A DNA stretch of 46,488 nt from DAISJI01 sp964559835 (lineage in GTDB: Bacteria > Acidobacteriota > Terriglobia > Terriglobales > Acidobacteriaceae). The stretch's first letter is position 1. Each line of letters starts with the position of its first letter. Positions 34,851 to 44,156 of this stretch are shown piece by piece. The stretch lies in assembly GCA_964559835.1 (NCBI GenBank), contig CAZLJE010000038.1:1-46488 (forward strand). The letters are read 5' to 3'. The position numbers and the translations under genes were made by a program. The notes under the pieces were generated by a model, which was not told the origin of the DNA, did not search any database, and saw only the letters and a list, made by a program, of their open reading frames with translations.

Positions 34851-36767
34851 TCAATCGTCGGCGCTGACCTGGACTGCTGGGCCGCCGACCTGGGCGGGGG
34901 CGACTCCGGGCGAGACTTCCTGGTCCTTGTACTGGAGCTGGTAGAGCTTCCAGTAGATGCCGCGCTGGGCGAGCAGTTGCTGGTGGCTGCCCATCTCGCG
35001 GACGCGGCCTTTGTGCATGACGATGATCTTGTCGGCGCGCTGGATGGTCGAGAGGCGGTGCGCGATCACCAGCGACGTGCGCCCTTCCACCAGGCGCGTA
35101 AGGGCGTCGCGGACGCGCATCTCGGTCTCGGTATCGACGCTGGAAGTGGCTTCGTCGAGGATGAGGATGCGCGGATCGTGGGCCAGCGCGCGCGCGAATG
35201 AGATGAGCTGCTTCTGGCCAGTCGATAGCGTGCTGCCGCGCTCGTTCACCGGTGCCTGGAAGCCCTCGGGTAGCGAGCGAATGAAGTCGGCGACGTTGAC
35301 GTCTTCGGCGGCGCGCTCGATGCGGCGCTGGTCGATGCCAGCGGTGCCGAGCTTGATGTTGTCCTCGATCGTGCCGGTGAACAGGAAGGGATCCTGGAGC
35401 ACGACGCCGAAGCGGCGGCGGAGATCGCTCAGGTCCATCAGGCGGATGTCCACGCCGTCGATCTTGATCGCGCCCTGCTGCACGTCGTAGAAGCGCAGGA
35501 GCAGGGAGATGATGGTGGTCTTGCCGGCGCCGGTATGTCCGACGAAGGCAGCGGTCTCATTCGGGTCGACGGTGAAGCTGACGTCGCGAAGCACCCAGTC
35601 CATCTCGCCGGCGTTGGCGTTAGGCTCGCCGTCGGCGTTCTTATCTGGGACGGTGCGGTAGGCGAACCAGACGTGGTCGAACTCGATGCGTCCGGCGCCG
35701 GCAACCTGCTTCGGCTCGGCGGGCGCCGTGACTTCGACCGGCGTGTCGAGCAGCTTGAAGATGCGCTCCGCCGACGCCATCGCGCCTTGCAGGATGTTGT
35801 ACTTCTCGCTCAGGTCCATGATGGGGCGGAAGAAGCGCTGGGCGTAGGAAATGAACGCCACCATGATGCCGAGCGTGGTGATGCCGCGAACAACCTGTCC
35901 GCCGCCGAACCAGATCACGCCGGCGATGGCGATGGACGACAGGATTTCGACGACCGGGTAATACAAGGCGTAGGCGAGGATCGCGTCCTTGTACGCCTCC
36001 ATGTGGCTGGCGTTGATCTCGGTGAACTTGGCGTAGGCGCGTCGCTCGCGATTGAAGAGCTGGAGCACGACCATGCCGCTGACGTGCTCCTGAAGGTAGG
36101 CATTGATGCGCGCAATGGCGGTGCGGATGCGGCGGTAGCTGTCGCGGACGTACTTGCGGAAGATGGCAGTCGCGATAAAGATCAGCGGCAGCACGGCGAA
36201 GGTGATCAGAGCCAGCCGCCAATCCATCTTCAGCATGATGATGACGATGCCGGCGAGGACGAAGACGTCTTCAAAGATGGCGACGACGCCGGCGGTGAAC
36301 ATCTCGTTCAGGGCATCGACGTCGGTGGTGACGCGGGTGACGAGCCGGCCGACGGGATTCTTGTCAAAGAAGCCGACGTGCATGCGCTGGAGGTGGCGGA
36401 AGATCTGGCTGCGGAGGTCGAACATGACCTTCTGGCCGGTCCACTGCATGACGTAGGTCTGGATAAACTCGAGGAAGAACCCGAAGAGCAACAGTCCGAC
36501 GTAGAACCCGGCGATCTGGCCGATGCCGACCAGCGGTTGCGAGCTGAGGTAAGGATCGAACCAGCTATGCGCGCCCTGGGTGTGGGCGAGGTACTTGTCG
36601 ATGGCGGTCTTGGTGAGGTAAGGGCCGAGGACGTCGGCGCCGGCCTTGAGGACGATGGCCAGCAGCGTGAGAGCGACCTGCCACCAGTAGGGGCGCAGGT
36701 ATCCCATCAGCCGCTTCATCAGGCGACTGTCATACGCTTTACCTAGTACTTCTTCCTCGGCGGCCAC
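34851..36767 (-). CDS. ABC exporter, fused membrane and ATPase half-transporter
   Basis: This encodes 638 residues from a GTG start. The membrane domain with six helices covers about residues 20-330. The ATPase has Walker A GHTGAGKTT (410-418), signature LSTGQ (514-518), Walker B ILILDEATS with Asp538-Glu539 and a switch His in IAHRLS. It resembles MsbA and multidrug exporters that work as dimers. Residues about 375-395 (DKNADGEPNANAGEMDW) are an insertion between the first two ATPase strands. The substrate is unknown. It is separated from the EamA gene by only about 80 bases and may be co-transcribed with it. Confidence 0.9.
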   Translation of the reverse strand: MAAEEEVLGKAYDSRLMKRLMGYLRPYWWQVALTLLAIVLKAGADVLGPYLTKTAIDKYLAHTQGAHSWFDPYLSSQPLVGIGQIAGFYVGLLLFGFFLEFIQTYVMQWTGQKVMFDLRSQIFRHLQRMHVGFFDKNPVGRLVTRVTTDVDALNEMFTAGVVAIFEDVFVLAGIVIIMLKMDWRLALITFAVLPLIFIATAIFRKYVRDSYRRIRTAIARINAYLQEHVSGMVVLQLFNRERRAYAKFTEINASHMEAYKDAILAYALYYPVVEILSSIAIAGVIWFGGGQVVRGITTLGIMVAFISYAQRFFRPIMDLSEKYNILQGAMASAERIFKLLDTPVEVTAPAEPKQVAGAGRIEFDHVWFAYRTVPDKNADGEPNANAGEMDWVLRDVSFTVDPNETAAFVGHTGAGKTTIISLLLRFYDVQQGAIKIDGVDIRLMDLSDLRRRFGVVLQDPFLFTGTIEDNIKLGTAGIDQRRIERAAEDVNVADFIRSLPEGFQAPVNERGSTLSTGQKQLISFARALAHDPRILILDEATSSVDTETEMRVRDALTRLVEGRTSLVIAHRLSTIQRADKIIVMHKGRVREMGSHQQLLAQRGIYWKLYQLQYKDQEVSPGVAPAQVGGPAVQVSADD

Positions 36768-36813
36768 GGATCTCAGATTATCAGACGAAAACAGAGCGGG
36801 AGAGGATTCATGG

Positions 36814-36848
36814 TTGAGGGCTTAGGGCGCAGGGCTTACGGCGTAGCG
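36814..36848. repeat. Heptamer array 8 (CTTAGGG family)
   Basis: Five 7-base units such as CTTAGGG and CGCAGGG end one base before the stop codon of the EamA gene. The same family forms array 10 at 42792. Confidence 0.8.
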
Positions 36849-36849
36849 T

Positions 36850-37689
36850 TCACCACGAGATCAGCGCCACGGCGACGAGCGCCGCGACGATGCCGGCCGC
36901 CTGCATGCGTGACAGGTGCTCCTTCAACACGACTCGCGCGAGAATGACGGTGCTGGCTGGATACAGCGACGACAGGACTGCTGCCACATCCAGCCGGCCT
37001 CGTTGGGCAGCCGCGACGTAGAGTGCGTTCGCTGCGGAATCGAGGATGCCGGCCACGATCGTGTACTTGAGCACGGCTGCGGTCATGTGCTCCTTAGCGT
37101 TGGAAATCAACACCATGAAAAGCATCAGCAGAAAGGAAGCCATGCGGGCCGAAGCCAGGGGCCAGAAGACACCATCCGGGCCCGCCAACTTCATCAGGAG
37201 AAGAAAACTGCCGAAACCGATCCCCGCGACAACCGCCAAACCGATTCCCCGCTGCTGTCGTGCGAGGCCGGTGCGCGGGGCCGCGATAACCCAGATGCTG
37301 AGCAGCGCCAGGACAAAGCCACCGATGTGGACGGCGGTTGGCAGTCCCTCTGTGGCAATGCTGAACACCAGCGGTACCAGCGCAGTCACGACTGCCGAGA
37401 GTGGCGCGTTGATACCCATGGTGCCGACGGCGAGGGACTTGTAGAACGCCGCCAACCCAATGCCTCCAACCGCTCCGGCGACAGCGCCGAACAGCAGTGC
37501 CCGTCCGGTCGCGAAGGGTTCGCCAAAGGCCAGCGCAAGCCCGACCATCAAAATCAGGCCTGTGGCGTGCGCCACGACAACAACACGGAACGGACTGGCT
37601 GACTTGGTGGCGAGACCGCCGCTGAAGTCGGCGGCGCCCCAAGTCACGGCAGCTGAGAGGCTGAGAGCAGGAGACGTGAGGTTCGACAT
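36850..37689 (-). CDS. EamA-family (DMT) transporter
   Basis: This encodes 279 residues with ten hydrophobic segments in two EamA repeats (about residues 5-135 and 145-278). Typical features are LSAAVTWGAADFSGGLATK near the N-terminus and LYPASTVILARVVLKEHLS before the last helix. Substrates of this superfamily are diverse (amino acids, nucleotide sugars, drugs) and cannot be told here. Its ATG overlaps the stop codon of the upstream amidohydrolase by one base, so the pair is translationally coupled. Confidence 0.85.
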   Translation of the reverse strand: MSNLTSPALSLSAAVTWGAADFSGGLATKSASPFRVVVVAHATGLILMVGLALAFGEPFATGRALLFGAVAGAVGGIGLAAFYKSLAVGTMGINAPLSAVVTALVPLVFSIATEGLPTAVHIGGFVLALLSIWVIAAPRTGLARQQRGIGLAVVAGIGFGSFLLLMKLAGPDGVFWPLASARMASFLLMLFMVLISNAKEHMTAAVLKYTIVAGILDSAANALYVAAAQRGRLDVAAVLSSLYPASTVILARVVLKEHLSRMQAAGIVAALVAVALISW

Positions 37690-38927
37690 TACTTTCGGGG
37701 ACTCGCGACTTCGTTCTTCACGACTTTGCCGCCCTTCATGACGAACACGACACGGCGCACGGCGGTGATGTCGTTCAGAGGGTCGCCGTCAACGGCGATG
37801 ATGTCGGCCTGATAGCCGGCGGCAATGCGCCCAATCTGGTCGCCCAAACCGAGCGATTCGGCGGAGAGCGAGGTCGCCGCCGTCATGGTGTGCATCGGGT
37901 CCTCGCCGGCGTCCTTGACGCGATAGATGAACTCTTCGGCATTGTGGCCGTGCGCGCCTGCGACGGCGTCGGTGCCGAAGATGATCTTGAGGCCTGGAGT
38001 TTTCAGGGCGCGGCGGAAGAGGTCGGCGTTGAGCGGCAGCGCCCCCTGCATCTGCCGGAATCCCTCTTCCGTGTAGTTGCCAATGCCGAGGAAGTTAGCT
38101 TTGTGGTCGAGATAGTTCTGGATGACGAGCCGCACCTGGGGATCGAACCACGTCCCGCGCTCGGCCATCAGCTTCAGGTCGTCGTCGGTCGCGAAGGTGC
38201 CGTGCTCGACGGCCGTGCATCCGGCCAGCACCGCCGAGCGGATCGCCGTCTTGTATGCGTGGACGACCGACCGCAAGCCCTGAGCTTTGGCTTCACCGCA
38301 AGCGGCTGCGAGTTGCTCGTCGGACATGGTCTGGCCGCCACCCTCGCGGATGCTGCGCGAGGCAAAGATCTTGATCACGTCGGCGCCATCCTGCTTCTGC
38401 TTGCGCACCCATTCGCGGATCTGGTCGGGCGTAAGCCGGCCGTCAGTAATGGGGCGAAGAGCAGTCAGGATGCGCGGGCCGGGAATCTCGCCGGCATTGA
38501 TGGCGTCGCGGAGGGGCTTGTCATCGGGCGCGCCGAGGCTCTGGACGGTCGTGAAGCCGGCCATGAGGGTCGCCCAGGCGTTTCCCGCGCCTGCGAGCGC
38601 GGCCTGCTGGGGCGTTTCACTGCGCGTGTCGGCGCGGCCGTCGGGACCGAAGTGCCAGCCGATGTGGACGTGCGCATCGATCCATCCGGGAAGGACCGTG
38701 TAACGCGACAGGTCGTATACCTTCGCACCGGCTGGCCATTGCGACTGTGGACTGATACTCGCGATCTTGCCGTCGTCAACGACGATGCTTTGGTTGTGGA
38801 GGACATGGCCGGTGCCATCGATGACGGTGCCGGCGCGGAGGACGATTGGCTGGTCCTGGGCGCGGACCCACACAGCCGAGGCAAACATTGCGAACAGCAG
38901 GAGAGAACGCCTGGTATTGCGGTGCAT
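37689..38927 (-). CDS. Secreted imidazolonepropionase-like amidohydrolase
   Basis: This encodes 412 residues from the ATG at 38927, preferred because GGAG lies five bases upstream. A signal peptide covers about residues 1-24. The amidohydrolase fold shows IDAHVHIGWH (metal His pair), VIKIFAS (the usual carboxylated Lys), VVHAYKT, VEHGTFA and FGTDAVAGAH with the catalytic Asp. This group includes Xaa-Pro dipeptidases and other secreted amide hydrolases. The substrate is not determinable. Coupling to a DMT transporter suggests that its product or substrate is taken up or exported by that protein, which is inference. Confidence 0.82.
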   Translation of the reverse strand: MHRNTRRSLLLFAMFASAVWVRAQDQPIVLRAGTVIDGTGHVLHNQSIVVDDGKIASISPQSQWPAGAKVYDLSRYTVLPGWIDAHVHIGWHFGPDGRADTRSETPQQAALAGAGNAWATLMAGFTTVQSLGAPDDKPLRDAINAGEIPGPRILTALRPITDGRLTPDQIREWVRKQKQDGADVIKIFASRSIREGGGQTMSDEQLAAACGEAKAQGLRSVVHAYKTAIRSAVLAGCTAVEHGTFATDDDLKLMAERGTWFDPQVRLVIQNYLDHKANFLGIGNYTEEGFRQMQGALPLNADLFRRALKTPGLKIIFGTDAVAGAHGHNAEEFIYRVKDAGEDPMHTMTAATSLSAESLGLGDQIGRIAAGYQADIIAVDGDPLNDITAVRRVVFVMKGGKVVKNEVASPRK

Positions 38928-39036
38928 CATTGCTCCATCCATTCAATCGCGGGATTCTACACTGCTGGTTCACACGAAGGACACGAACGTATACACCAAG
39001 CAGTTGCACGCAGCTTTGCTATTCTGTTCGACTCTG

Positions 39037-40176
39037 ATGCGGATTCTGATCTCATCCGGCGAGGCCTCCGGCGACACGTATGGGGCGCAGCTCATCGAGG
39101 CGCTGAAACGTAAACAGCCGGAGGTGGAACTGTTCGGGGCGGGCGGCGAACGCATGCGGGCAGCCGGGTTCGACACGGTCGTCCACGCGAAGGACATCTC
39201 GGTGGTCGGAATCGCGGAAGTCCTGACGCACCTGCCGAAGATCTACCGCGAATACAGGAAGCTGCTGCGCGAGATCGACCGCCGCCGTCCCGATGTCGCC
39301 GTCCTCATCGACTTCCCTGACTGGAATTTCCGCCTTGCCCAGGAACTGCACCGGCGCAAGATCCCCGTCGTTTACTACGTCAGCCCGCAGCTCTGGGCGT
39401 GGCGTCCCGGGCGCATCGAGCAGGTGAAGAAATTCGTCGACAAGATGCTGGTGATCTTTCCTTTCGAGGAACAGTGGTATCGGGAGCGAGGGGTGGAAGC
39501 CGAGTACGTGGGGCATCCGCTCATCGATGTTCCGCAGCCCACGCCGCCGCCCCTGCGGTCGCCGCAGATGCCTATCGGGCTTCTGCCCGGCAGCCGGCAA
39601 AAAGAGATCAGCATGAACTTGCCGGTGCTGCTGCAAGCGGCAAAGCAGCTCGGGCGCGAGTACCAGTTTTTTCTTCCGGTGGCGTCGACGATCAATTCGC
39701 GATGGATGGTCGATTTCATCCACAAGGTGCTGGGCGAAGACCCGGGCGTGAATCTAAAGATGGAAAACGACGCCCGCCTGGTGCTGGCGCAATCGCGCGC
39801 GGCGATGGTCGCGAGCGGGACGGCGACGATGGAGGCCGTGCTTATCGGGACGCCGTTCGTGATGGTCTACCGCGTGTCGCCGGTGACGTACAAGGTCGGG
39901 CGCGGCATGGTCAAAGTGCCGTTCTTCGCCATGCCGAACCTGATCGCCGGACGCGAGGTGGTGCCGGAGCTGGTCCAAAACGACTTTACGGCGGAAAACG
40001 TCACTACGCGCATGCGCGAGATCCTGCCCGACGGGCCGGCGCGGGAGCAGATGCTCAGCGGATTCGCGGAGATCAGGGAGAAGTTGACCATCGCGGCGGA
40101 AAGGACGGTAGCCGAGCGGGTGGCAGAGCGGGTCATAGAAAATGTGTCGCCCCTCTCGGTCGTCGGTAATCGGTAA
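39037..40176 (+). CDS. lpxB: Lipid-A-disaccharide synthase
   Basis: This encodes 379 residues from MRILISSGEASGD. The longer upstream frame overlaps the divergent gene and is not coding. The enzyme joins UDP-diacylglucosamine and lipid X to make the lipid A disaccharide at the inner membrane. Signatures are SGEASGDTYG, YYVSPQLWAWRPGR, GLLPGSRQKEI and SGTATMEAVLIGTPFVMVYR. It shows that the organism has an LPS-type outer membrane. The last residues (SVVGNR) and the stop codon lie inside a heptamer array, so the native C-terminus may have been replaced. Confidence 0.94.
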   Translation: MRILISSGEASGDTYGAQLIEALKRKQPEVELFGAGGERMRAAGFDTVVHAKDISVVGIAEVLTHLPKIYREYRKLLREIDRRRPDVAVLIDFPDWNFRLAQELHRRKIPVVYYVSPQLWAWRPGRIEQVKKFVDKMLVIFPFEEQWYRERGVEAEYVGHPLIDVPQPTPPPLRSPQMPIGLLPGSRQKEISMNLPVLLQAAKQLGREYQFFLPVASTINSRWMVDFIHKVLGEDPGVNLKMENDARLVLAQSRAAMVASGTATMEAVLIGTPFVMVYRVSPVTYKVGRGMVKVPFFAMPNLIAGREVVPELVQNDFTAENVTTRMREILPDGPAREQMLSGFAEIREKLTIAAERTVAERVAERVIENVSPLSVVGNR

Positions 40177-40182
40177 TCGGGC
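40155..40182. repeat. Heptamer array 9 overlapping the lpxB end
   Basis: Four 7-base units (CTCGGTC, GTCGGTA, ATCGGTA, ATCGGGC) encode the last lpxB codons and provide its TAA. Confidence 0.75.
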
Positions 40183-40542
40183 GGAAGCGCACGACAGATT
40201 AGCCAAATATCGGTCGTGCGTACGCGACCGGCGCGACAAGCCGGCACGAAAGTCGTGTCGTCCCTGACGGGACTCAAGGAATTTCGCGCGTACATGTCCC
40301 CGGGACTTACGTCCCGCGCTATGAACTGGCGCGCCTTTCGAGTTGCGGTCCTGCCCGGCGCGACGTTTCCCCTCCGGCGGGGTTAAACTAGGGGCAGGCC
40401 AGCCATTCACGTGCTGATTCCTGCGATTCGGAGTACGTGGATGACCATTCAGGACGCGGTGATCGCCGAGCGCGCTGGATTCAACGCATCTATTCTGCTC
40501 ACCCGTTCATCCAATTTGCGCGGGTACTCCGGAGATTGTTTC
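40177..40542. other. Intergenic region with composite hairpin repeats
   Basis: No gene is supported. Hairpins GTCCC-TGAC-GGGAC (40260-40273) and CGGGAC-TTAC-GTCCCG (40301-40316) lie about 40 bases apart, and CCCC-TCCGGC-GGGG follows near 40370. The words resemble dispersed intergenic repeats of soil bacteria. An open frame from 40411 joins the next gene, but its sequence before 40543 does not look like protein. Confidence 0.5.
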
Positions 40543-42786
40543 ATGCAATCAGCACCACACACGGAGCGTCGCCTCGGCGCGAAGCGCGGGCTGCTCCGTC
40601 CCCTGGGCCTGGTATGCGCCCTGATGATGGCGCTACTGGGTGCAATCCCATCCCACGCGGCGGACAAGCAGCGCATCCAGATCGATGGATACGATATTTC
40701 GGCCGAACTCCAGCCGCGCACCCACCGCCTGGTCGCGCACGCCGTGGTCAAGTTCACCGCGCTCGAGGACATCAGCGTCGCGACATTCGAGCTGCACAAC
40801 GCGCTGCGTCCGACGAAGGTCGTCGATGCCAATGGGAAAGTCCTCAACGCGGAGCGCATTTCGCAGGACAACTCTGTCCGCGTGCCGCTGCCCGAAGGGC
40901 TCCAGAAGGGCCAGAGCAGCGCGCTGACGTTCGATTACGAAGGCACGCTCGCCTCGGCCGACGACAGCCCGGTACAGGGCCTCAAGCTGGCATATGTCGG
41001 CGAAGACACGAGCTATCTCCTGTACTCGGGCCGCTGGTTTCCGATGGTCGGGTATGGCACCAACCGCTTCACGGCGAACATCAAGCTGACCGTTCCCTCG
41101 AACTGGGTCGCGATCGGCAGCGGATTGCAAGGCGGAATGGCCGCGGCTGCGCTGCGTCCGCGCGTGATGCCTGAATATTCGGAGCCGCACTTTGTCCTCG
41201 CCTCCTATCAGCAGGAACAGGCACCGCCGGTGTTGAGACGAAACACCGGGAAGGCGGCGGCCAAATCCAACGCGAAGACGCCGGCAAGCCGCAAGACGGC
41301 CACGACGGCCGTTGCTGCGGACAAGCCGAAAGCAGCTCCTGCGCAGACACCTCCGTCATCGCTGTCGAGCACGAAAACCTACACGTTCGTGTGGGACAAG
41401 GCGAGTTTCCCCGGGACGATCATCGCCGGGCAGTTCCTCGAGCACACCAGCAACGCCGCCGGCCTGAACCTGCACGTCTACTTCAAGGCGGCGCACAAGG
41501 ACCTGGCATCGCAGTATTCAGAAACGGCCGTCAAGGAATTCCAGTACTATGCGGCGCGATTGGGCCCGCCGCTGTCGAACACGCTGCGCATTGTTGAACT
41601 GCCGGACGACACGGTCCCCACTGCATGGGGGCCGGAAGTGGCCGGGATCGCCAGTCACGCGCTGCTCGGGAAGGTGAATTACCGCCTGCTCGCCAACACC
41701 ATCGCGCACCAGTGGTACGGCGTCGATCTCAGCCCGGCAAGCAAAGCCGACTGGTGGATCAGCGACGGCTTCGCGCGGTACGAAGAGGCGCGTTATGTGG
41801 AATACGCTGCTGGCCAGACCGCGTTTGAAGACGTTGTGAAAGACCTCGAAGTGGGCGCGCTCGCCTATGACACAGTGCCACTTTCGACGGTCGGACGCAT
41901 GGACACGTTCGCGCCCGAGTTCCAGTCGCTGACGACCGACAAAGGGGCGATCATCCTGAACATGCTGCGGTGGGTGATCGGCGACGCCGCGTTCGACAAG
42001 ACCGTCCAGCAGTTGGTCAAGGAATATCGCGGGAAGCCGGTCACGGTAGATGACCTGCGCAAGATCGCCGAAGCCAATTACGGCGAGCAGCTCACCTGGT
42101 TCTTCACGCAGTGGATCGACTCGACCGGCGCTCCGGAGTTCAAGAGCAAGTACACGGTGTATCGCATGGGGAACGGCAAAGGCTTCCGCGTGGTCGGAGA
42201 GATCGCGCAGGATCTCGACCTGTTCCGCATGCCCGTCGAACTGAAGATCGAGACCGACGGCCAGAGTGAGACCAAGCGCGTCGAAGTGGTGGGGACGAAC
42301 AGCGCCTTCACGGTCGAGACCTTCGGGCGGCCGCGGCGCATCGTGGTCGATCCCGGCAATCGCGTGCTCAAGAATTCGGCCGAACTGCGCGTGCGCGCGT
42401 CGATCCTGCGCGGCCAGGGACTGGTCGAGCAGGGCGACCTTGCGGGGGCATTGCAGGAATTCCAGAAATCGCTGGAGAACAACAAGAATTCGTCGCTGGC
42501 GCACTACCGCATCGCCGAGGTCTTCTTCCTCCAGCACAACTACCAGGCGTCGGCGAACGAGTACCGCGAGTGCCTGAACGGCGACGGCGAACCGCGCTGG
42601 ACCGAGGTCTGGAGCCACATCCAGCTCGGCAAGATCTTCGACATCACGGGCCAGCGCGAGCGCGCGACCAACGAGTACCGCCAGGCGTTGCAGACCAACG
42701 ACAACACCCAAGGCGCGATGGACGAGGCGCGGAAGTATCTGCAGTCGCCGTACTCGCGGGATTCGCAGAGCTCGAACGGGGAATAA
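40543..42786 (+). CDS. M1 aminopeptidase-like protein, catalytically degenerate, with TPR
   Basis: This encodes 747 residues, with GGAG eight bases before the ATG. The signal peptide ends about residue 39 (IPSHAAD). The N-terminal beta domain, an Ala/Lys/Pro-rich linker (about 234-275) and the M1-like domain follow, then TPR-like helices at about 620-735. In active M1 enzymes the zinc site is HExxH plus Glu 19 residues on. Here the positions read Asn385-Thr386-x-x-His389 and Asp408 (LLANTIAHQWYG and WWISDGFARYEE), so the first ligand, the catalytic Glu and the third ligand are all replaced. The aromatic framework is kept. It is probably a non-catalytic periplasmic binding or scaffold protein. 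Confidence 0.8.
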   Translation: MQSAPHTERRLGAKRGLLRPLGLVCALMMALLGAIPSHAADKQRIQIDGYDISAELQPRTHRLVAHAVVKFTALEDISVATFELHNALRPTKVVDANGKVLNAERISQDNSVRVPLPEGLQKGQSSALTFDYEGTLASADDSPVQGLKLAYVGEDTSYLLYSGRWFPMVGYGTNRFTANIKLTVPSNWVAIGSGLQGGMAAAALRPRVMPEYSEPHFVLASYQQEQAPPVLRRNTGKAAAKSNAKTPASRKTATTAVAADKPKAAPAQTPPSSLSSTKTYTFVWDKASFPGTIIAGQFLEHTSNAAGLNLHVYFKAAHKDLASQYSETAVKEFQYYAARLGPPLSNTLRIVELPDDTVPTAWGPEVAGIASHALLGKVNYRLLANTIAHQWYGVDLSPASKADWWISDGFARYEEARYVEYAAGQTAFEDVVKDLEVGALAYDTVPLSTVGRMDTFAPEFQSLTTDKGAIILNMLRWVIGDAAFDKTVQQLVKEYRGKPVTVDDLRKIAEANYGEQLTWFFTQWIDSTGAPEFKSKYTVYRMGNGKGFRVVGEIAQDLDLFRMPVELKIETDGQSETKRVEVVGTNSAFTVETFGRPRRIVVDPGNRVLKNSAELRVRASILRGQGLVEQGDLAGALQEFQKSLENNKNSSLAHYRIAEVFFLQHNYQASANEYRECLNGDGEPRWTEVWSHIQLGKIFDITGQRERATNEYRQALQTNDNTQGAMDEARKYLQSPYSRDSQSSNGE

Positions 42787-42791
42787 GAATG

Positions 42792-42840
42792 GCTCAGGGC
42801 TCAGGGCTCAGGGCTTAGGGCGCAGGGCTTAGGGCTTAGG
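42792..42840. repeat. Heptamer array 10 (GCTCAGG/GCTTAGG)
   Basis: Seven consecutive exact 7-base units: three GCTCAGG, three GCTTAGG and one GCGCAGG. It begins five bases after the stop of the M1-like gene. Same family as array 8. Confidence 0.9.
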
Positions 42841-42863
42841 GCCAAGTACATCGAGATTATTGG

Positions 42864-42947
42864 CGTCATGTGCCATGTGTCATGCGTCATGCGTCATGCG
42901 CCAGGTGCCCTGAGCCATGCGCCATGCGCCATGCGCCATGTGCCATT
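42864..42947. repeat. Heptamer array 11 (CGCCATG/CGTCATG)
   Basis: Twelve 7-base units of the type CGCCATG, CGTCATG or TGCCATG, the longest array in the window. It ends one base from the stop codon of the convergent methyltransferase gene. Confidence 0.92.
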
Positions 42948-42948
42948 G

Positions 42949-44094
42949 TCAGCGGGGTTGAATCTCTCGCGCGAATTTGAGGCCGTCCAGGCGGGCGGCC
43001 TTTTCTCTTTCTACTCCACGCGAAAGCACGAGCACGTGGAAGATGTCGCCCATGCCGGCGGGTGTCGCCAGATGTTTGAGTTGGAGGGCGACCTTTGCCT
43101 TCTCCTGCGGCAGCTTGCAATCTTCGAAGGCGTCGGCAAATTGCGTCTCTTCGCCGATGCCGAGCAGGAATTGCGACTGCGTAACGAGAGGAAACACGTC
43201 CCACCCCGCTTCGCGCGCGGTGCCGGCAATGGCGGTGAAGTTTACGTGCGCGGTAATGTCCTGTTCGCCGGGCGCTTCGTAGGGATTCGTTCCCGCTGAG
43301 TGTTGGCGGTACGTCATCAGCGTGTCGAGATGGCGTCGCTGAAGCTGCTCGTCGCGGGTGTACCCATAATCGACGAACACGCAAAAGCCGCGTTGCACCA
43401 GCGGTGTGATGGTACGAACGAATTGCACCGCCGCCAGGTTCACCTCCACGCGCTCTCCTTCCGCGGGGCGGACGCTGTAGCGGTCGATGTACGCGTGAAC
43501 TTCGGGCGTTGGCGATTGGAAGCGCTCGACGAACGCGCCGTTCTCGATGTCGATGTAAAGCTGGCCTTGCGGCGAGACGATCTCCACCGGCATGGCGTCG
43601 AAGAGTTCGTTGGCGAAAACGATCGCGTTACTGAAATTTGCACGAACGTCATCGATGGCGGAATGCACTTCGAGTTCGCGGCGTTCGATGCGGTCGCTAA
43701 ATCTCTCTTGCATTTTCGCGCGTAAACCCTCGGAAGATTCCACCAGCGTGAGTTTCAGCACGTGCGCGAAGTGCGGAAACTTCTTCGCGCTCCAGTCGAG
43801 CACGTCCTGCATGAGCAGGCCACGGCCAGGGCCGAGTTCGACGAGATCGAGTCTCTCCGGAGCGCCCAGCGCGCGCCACATCTGGTCGAACTGGCGGGAT
43901 AGCAGGCGTCCGAAGACGGCGTGAACATCACTCGAGGTGTAGAAATCACCGGCTTTTCCGAACTGCTGGCGATCACCGGAGTAGTAGCCAGGGATTTCGC
44001 CCGCGCCGTAGAGACACAGCGCCATGTAGCGCGAGAACGGCATCGGGCCACGGGTTCGGATTTCTTGCTCGATGAAATGGCGGAGCGCTGACAC
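42949..44094 (-). CDS. MidA/NDUFAF7-like SAM-dependent methyltransferase
   Basis: This encodes 382 residues from a GTG start (VSALRHFIEQEI). The frame open to 44292 includes translated intergenic repeat and is not used. Family motifs are LCLYGAGEIPGYY, GDFYTSSDVH, the SAM-binding VELGPGRGLLMQD and FANELFDAMPVEIV. In mitochondria the family dimethylates an arginine of a complex I subunit; in bacteria the target is not established. No respiratory genes are near. It is downstream of a small gene on the same strand. Confidence 0.85.
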   Translation of the reverse strand: MSALRHFIEQEIRTRGPMPFSRYMALCLYGAGEIPGYYSGDRQQFGKAGDFYTSSDVHAVFGRLLSRQFDQMWRALGAPERLDLVELGPGRGLLMQDVLDWSAKKFPHFAHVLKLTLVESSEGLRAKMQERFSDRIERRELEVHSAIDDVRANFSNAIVFANELFDAMPVEIVSPQGQLYIDIENGAFVERFQSPTPEVHAYIDRYSVRPAEGERVEVNLAAVQFVRTITPLVQRGFCVFVDYGYTRDEQLQRRHLDTLMTYRQHSAGTNPYEAPGEQDITAHVNFTAIAGTAREAGWDVFPLVTQSQFLLGIGEETQFADAFEDCKLPQEKAKVALQLKHLATPAGMGDIFHVLVLSRGVEREKAARLDGLKFAREIQPR

Positions 44095-44156
44095 GACATC
44101 AGTGTAACTGGCGGCTCGTGACGGCGGGACACCAGCGCTACGTGCCCCCGTGTGTC

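Noticed and set aside
42792..42947. CRISPR array
   Set aside because: Units are 7 bases, contiguous and without spacers; no cas genes are in the window.
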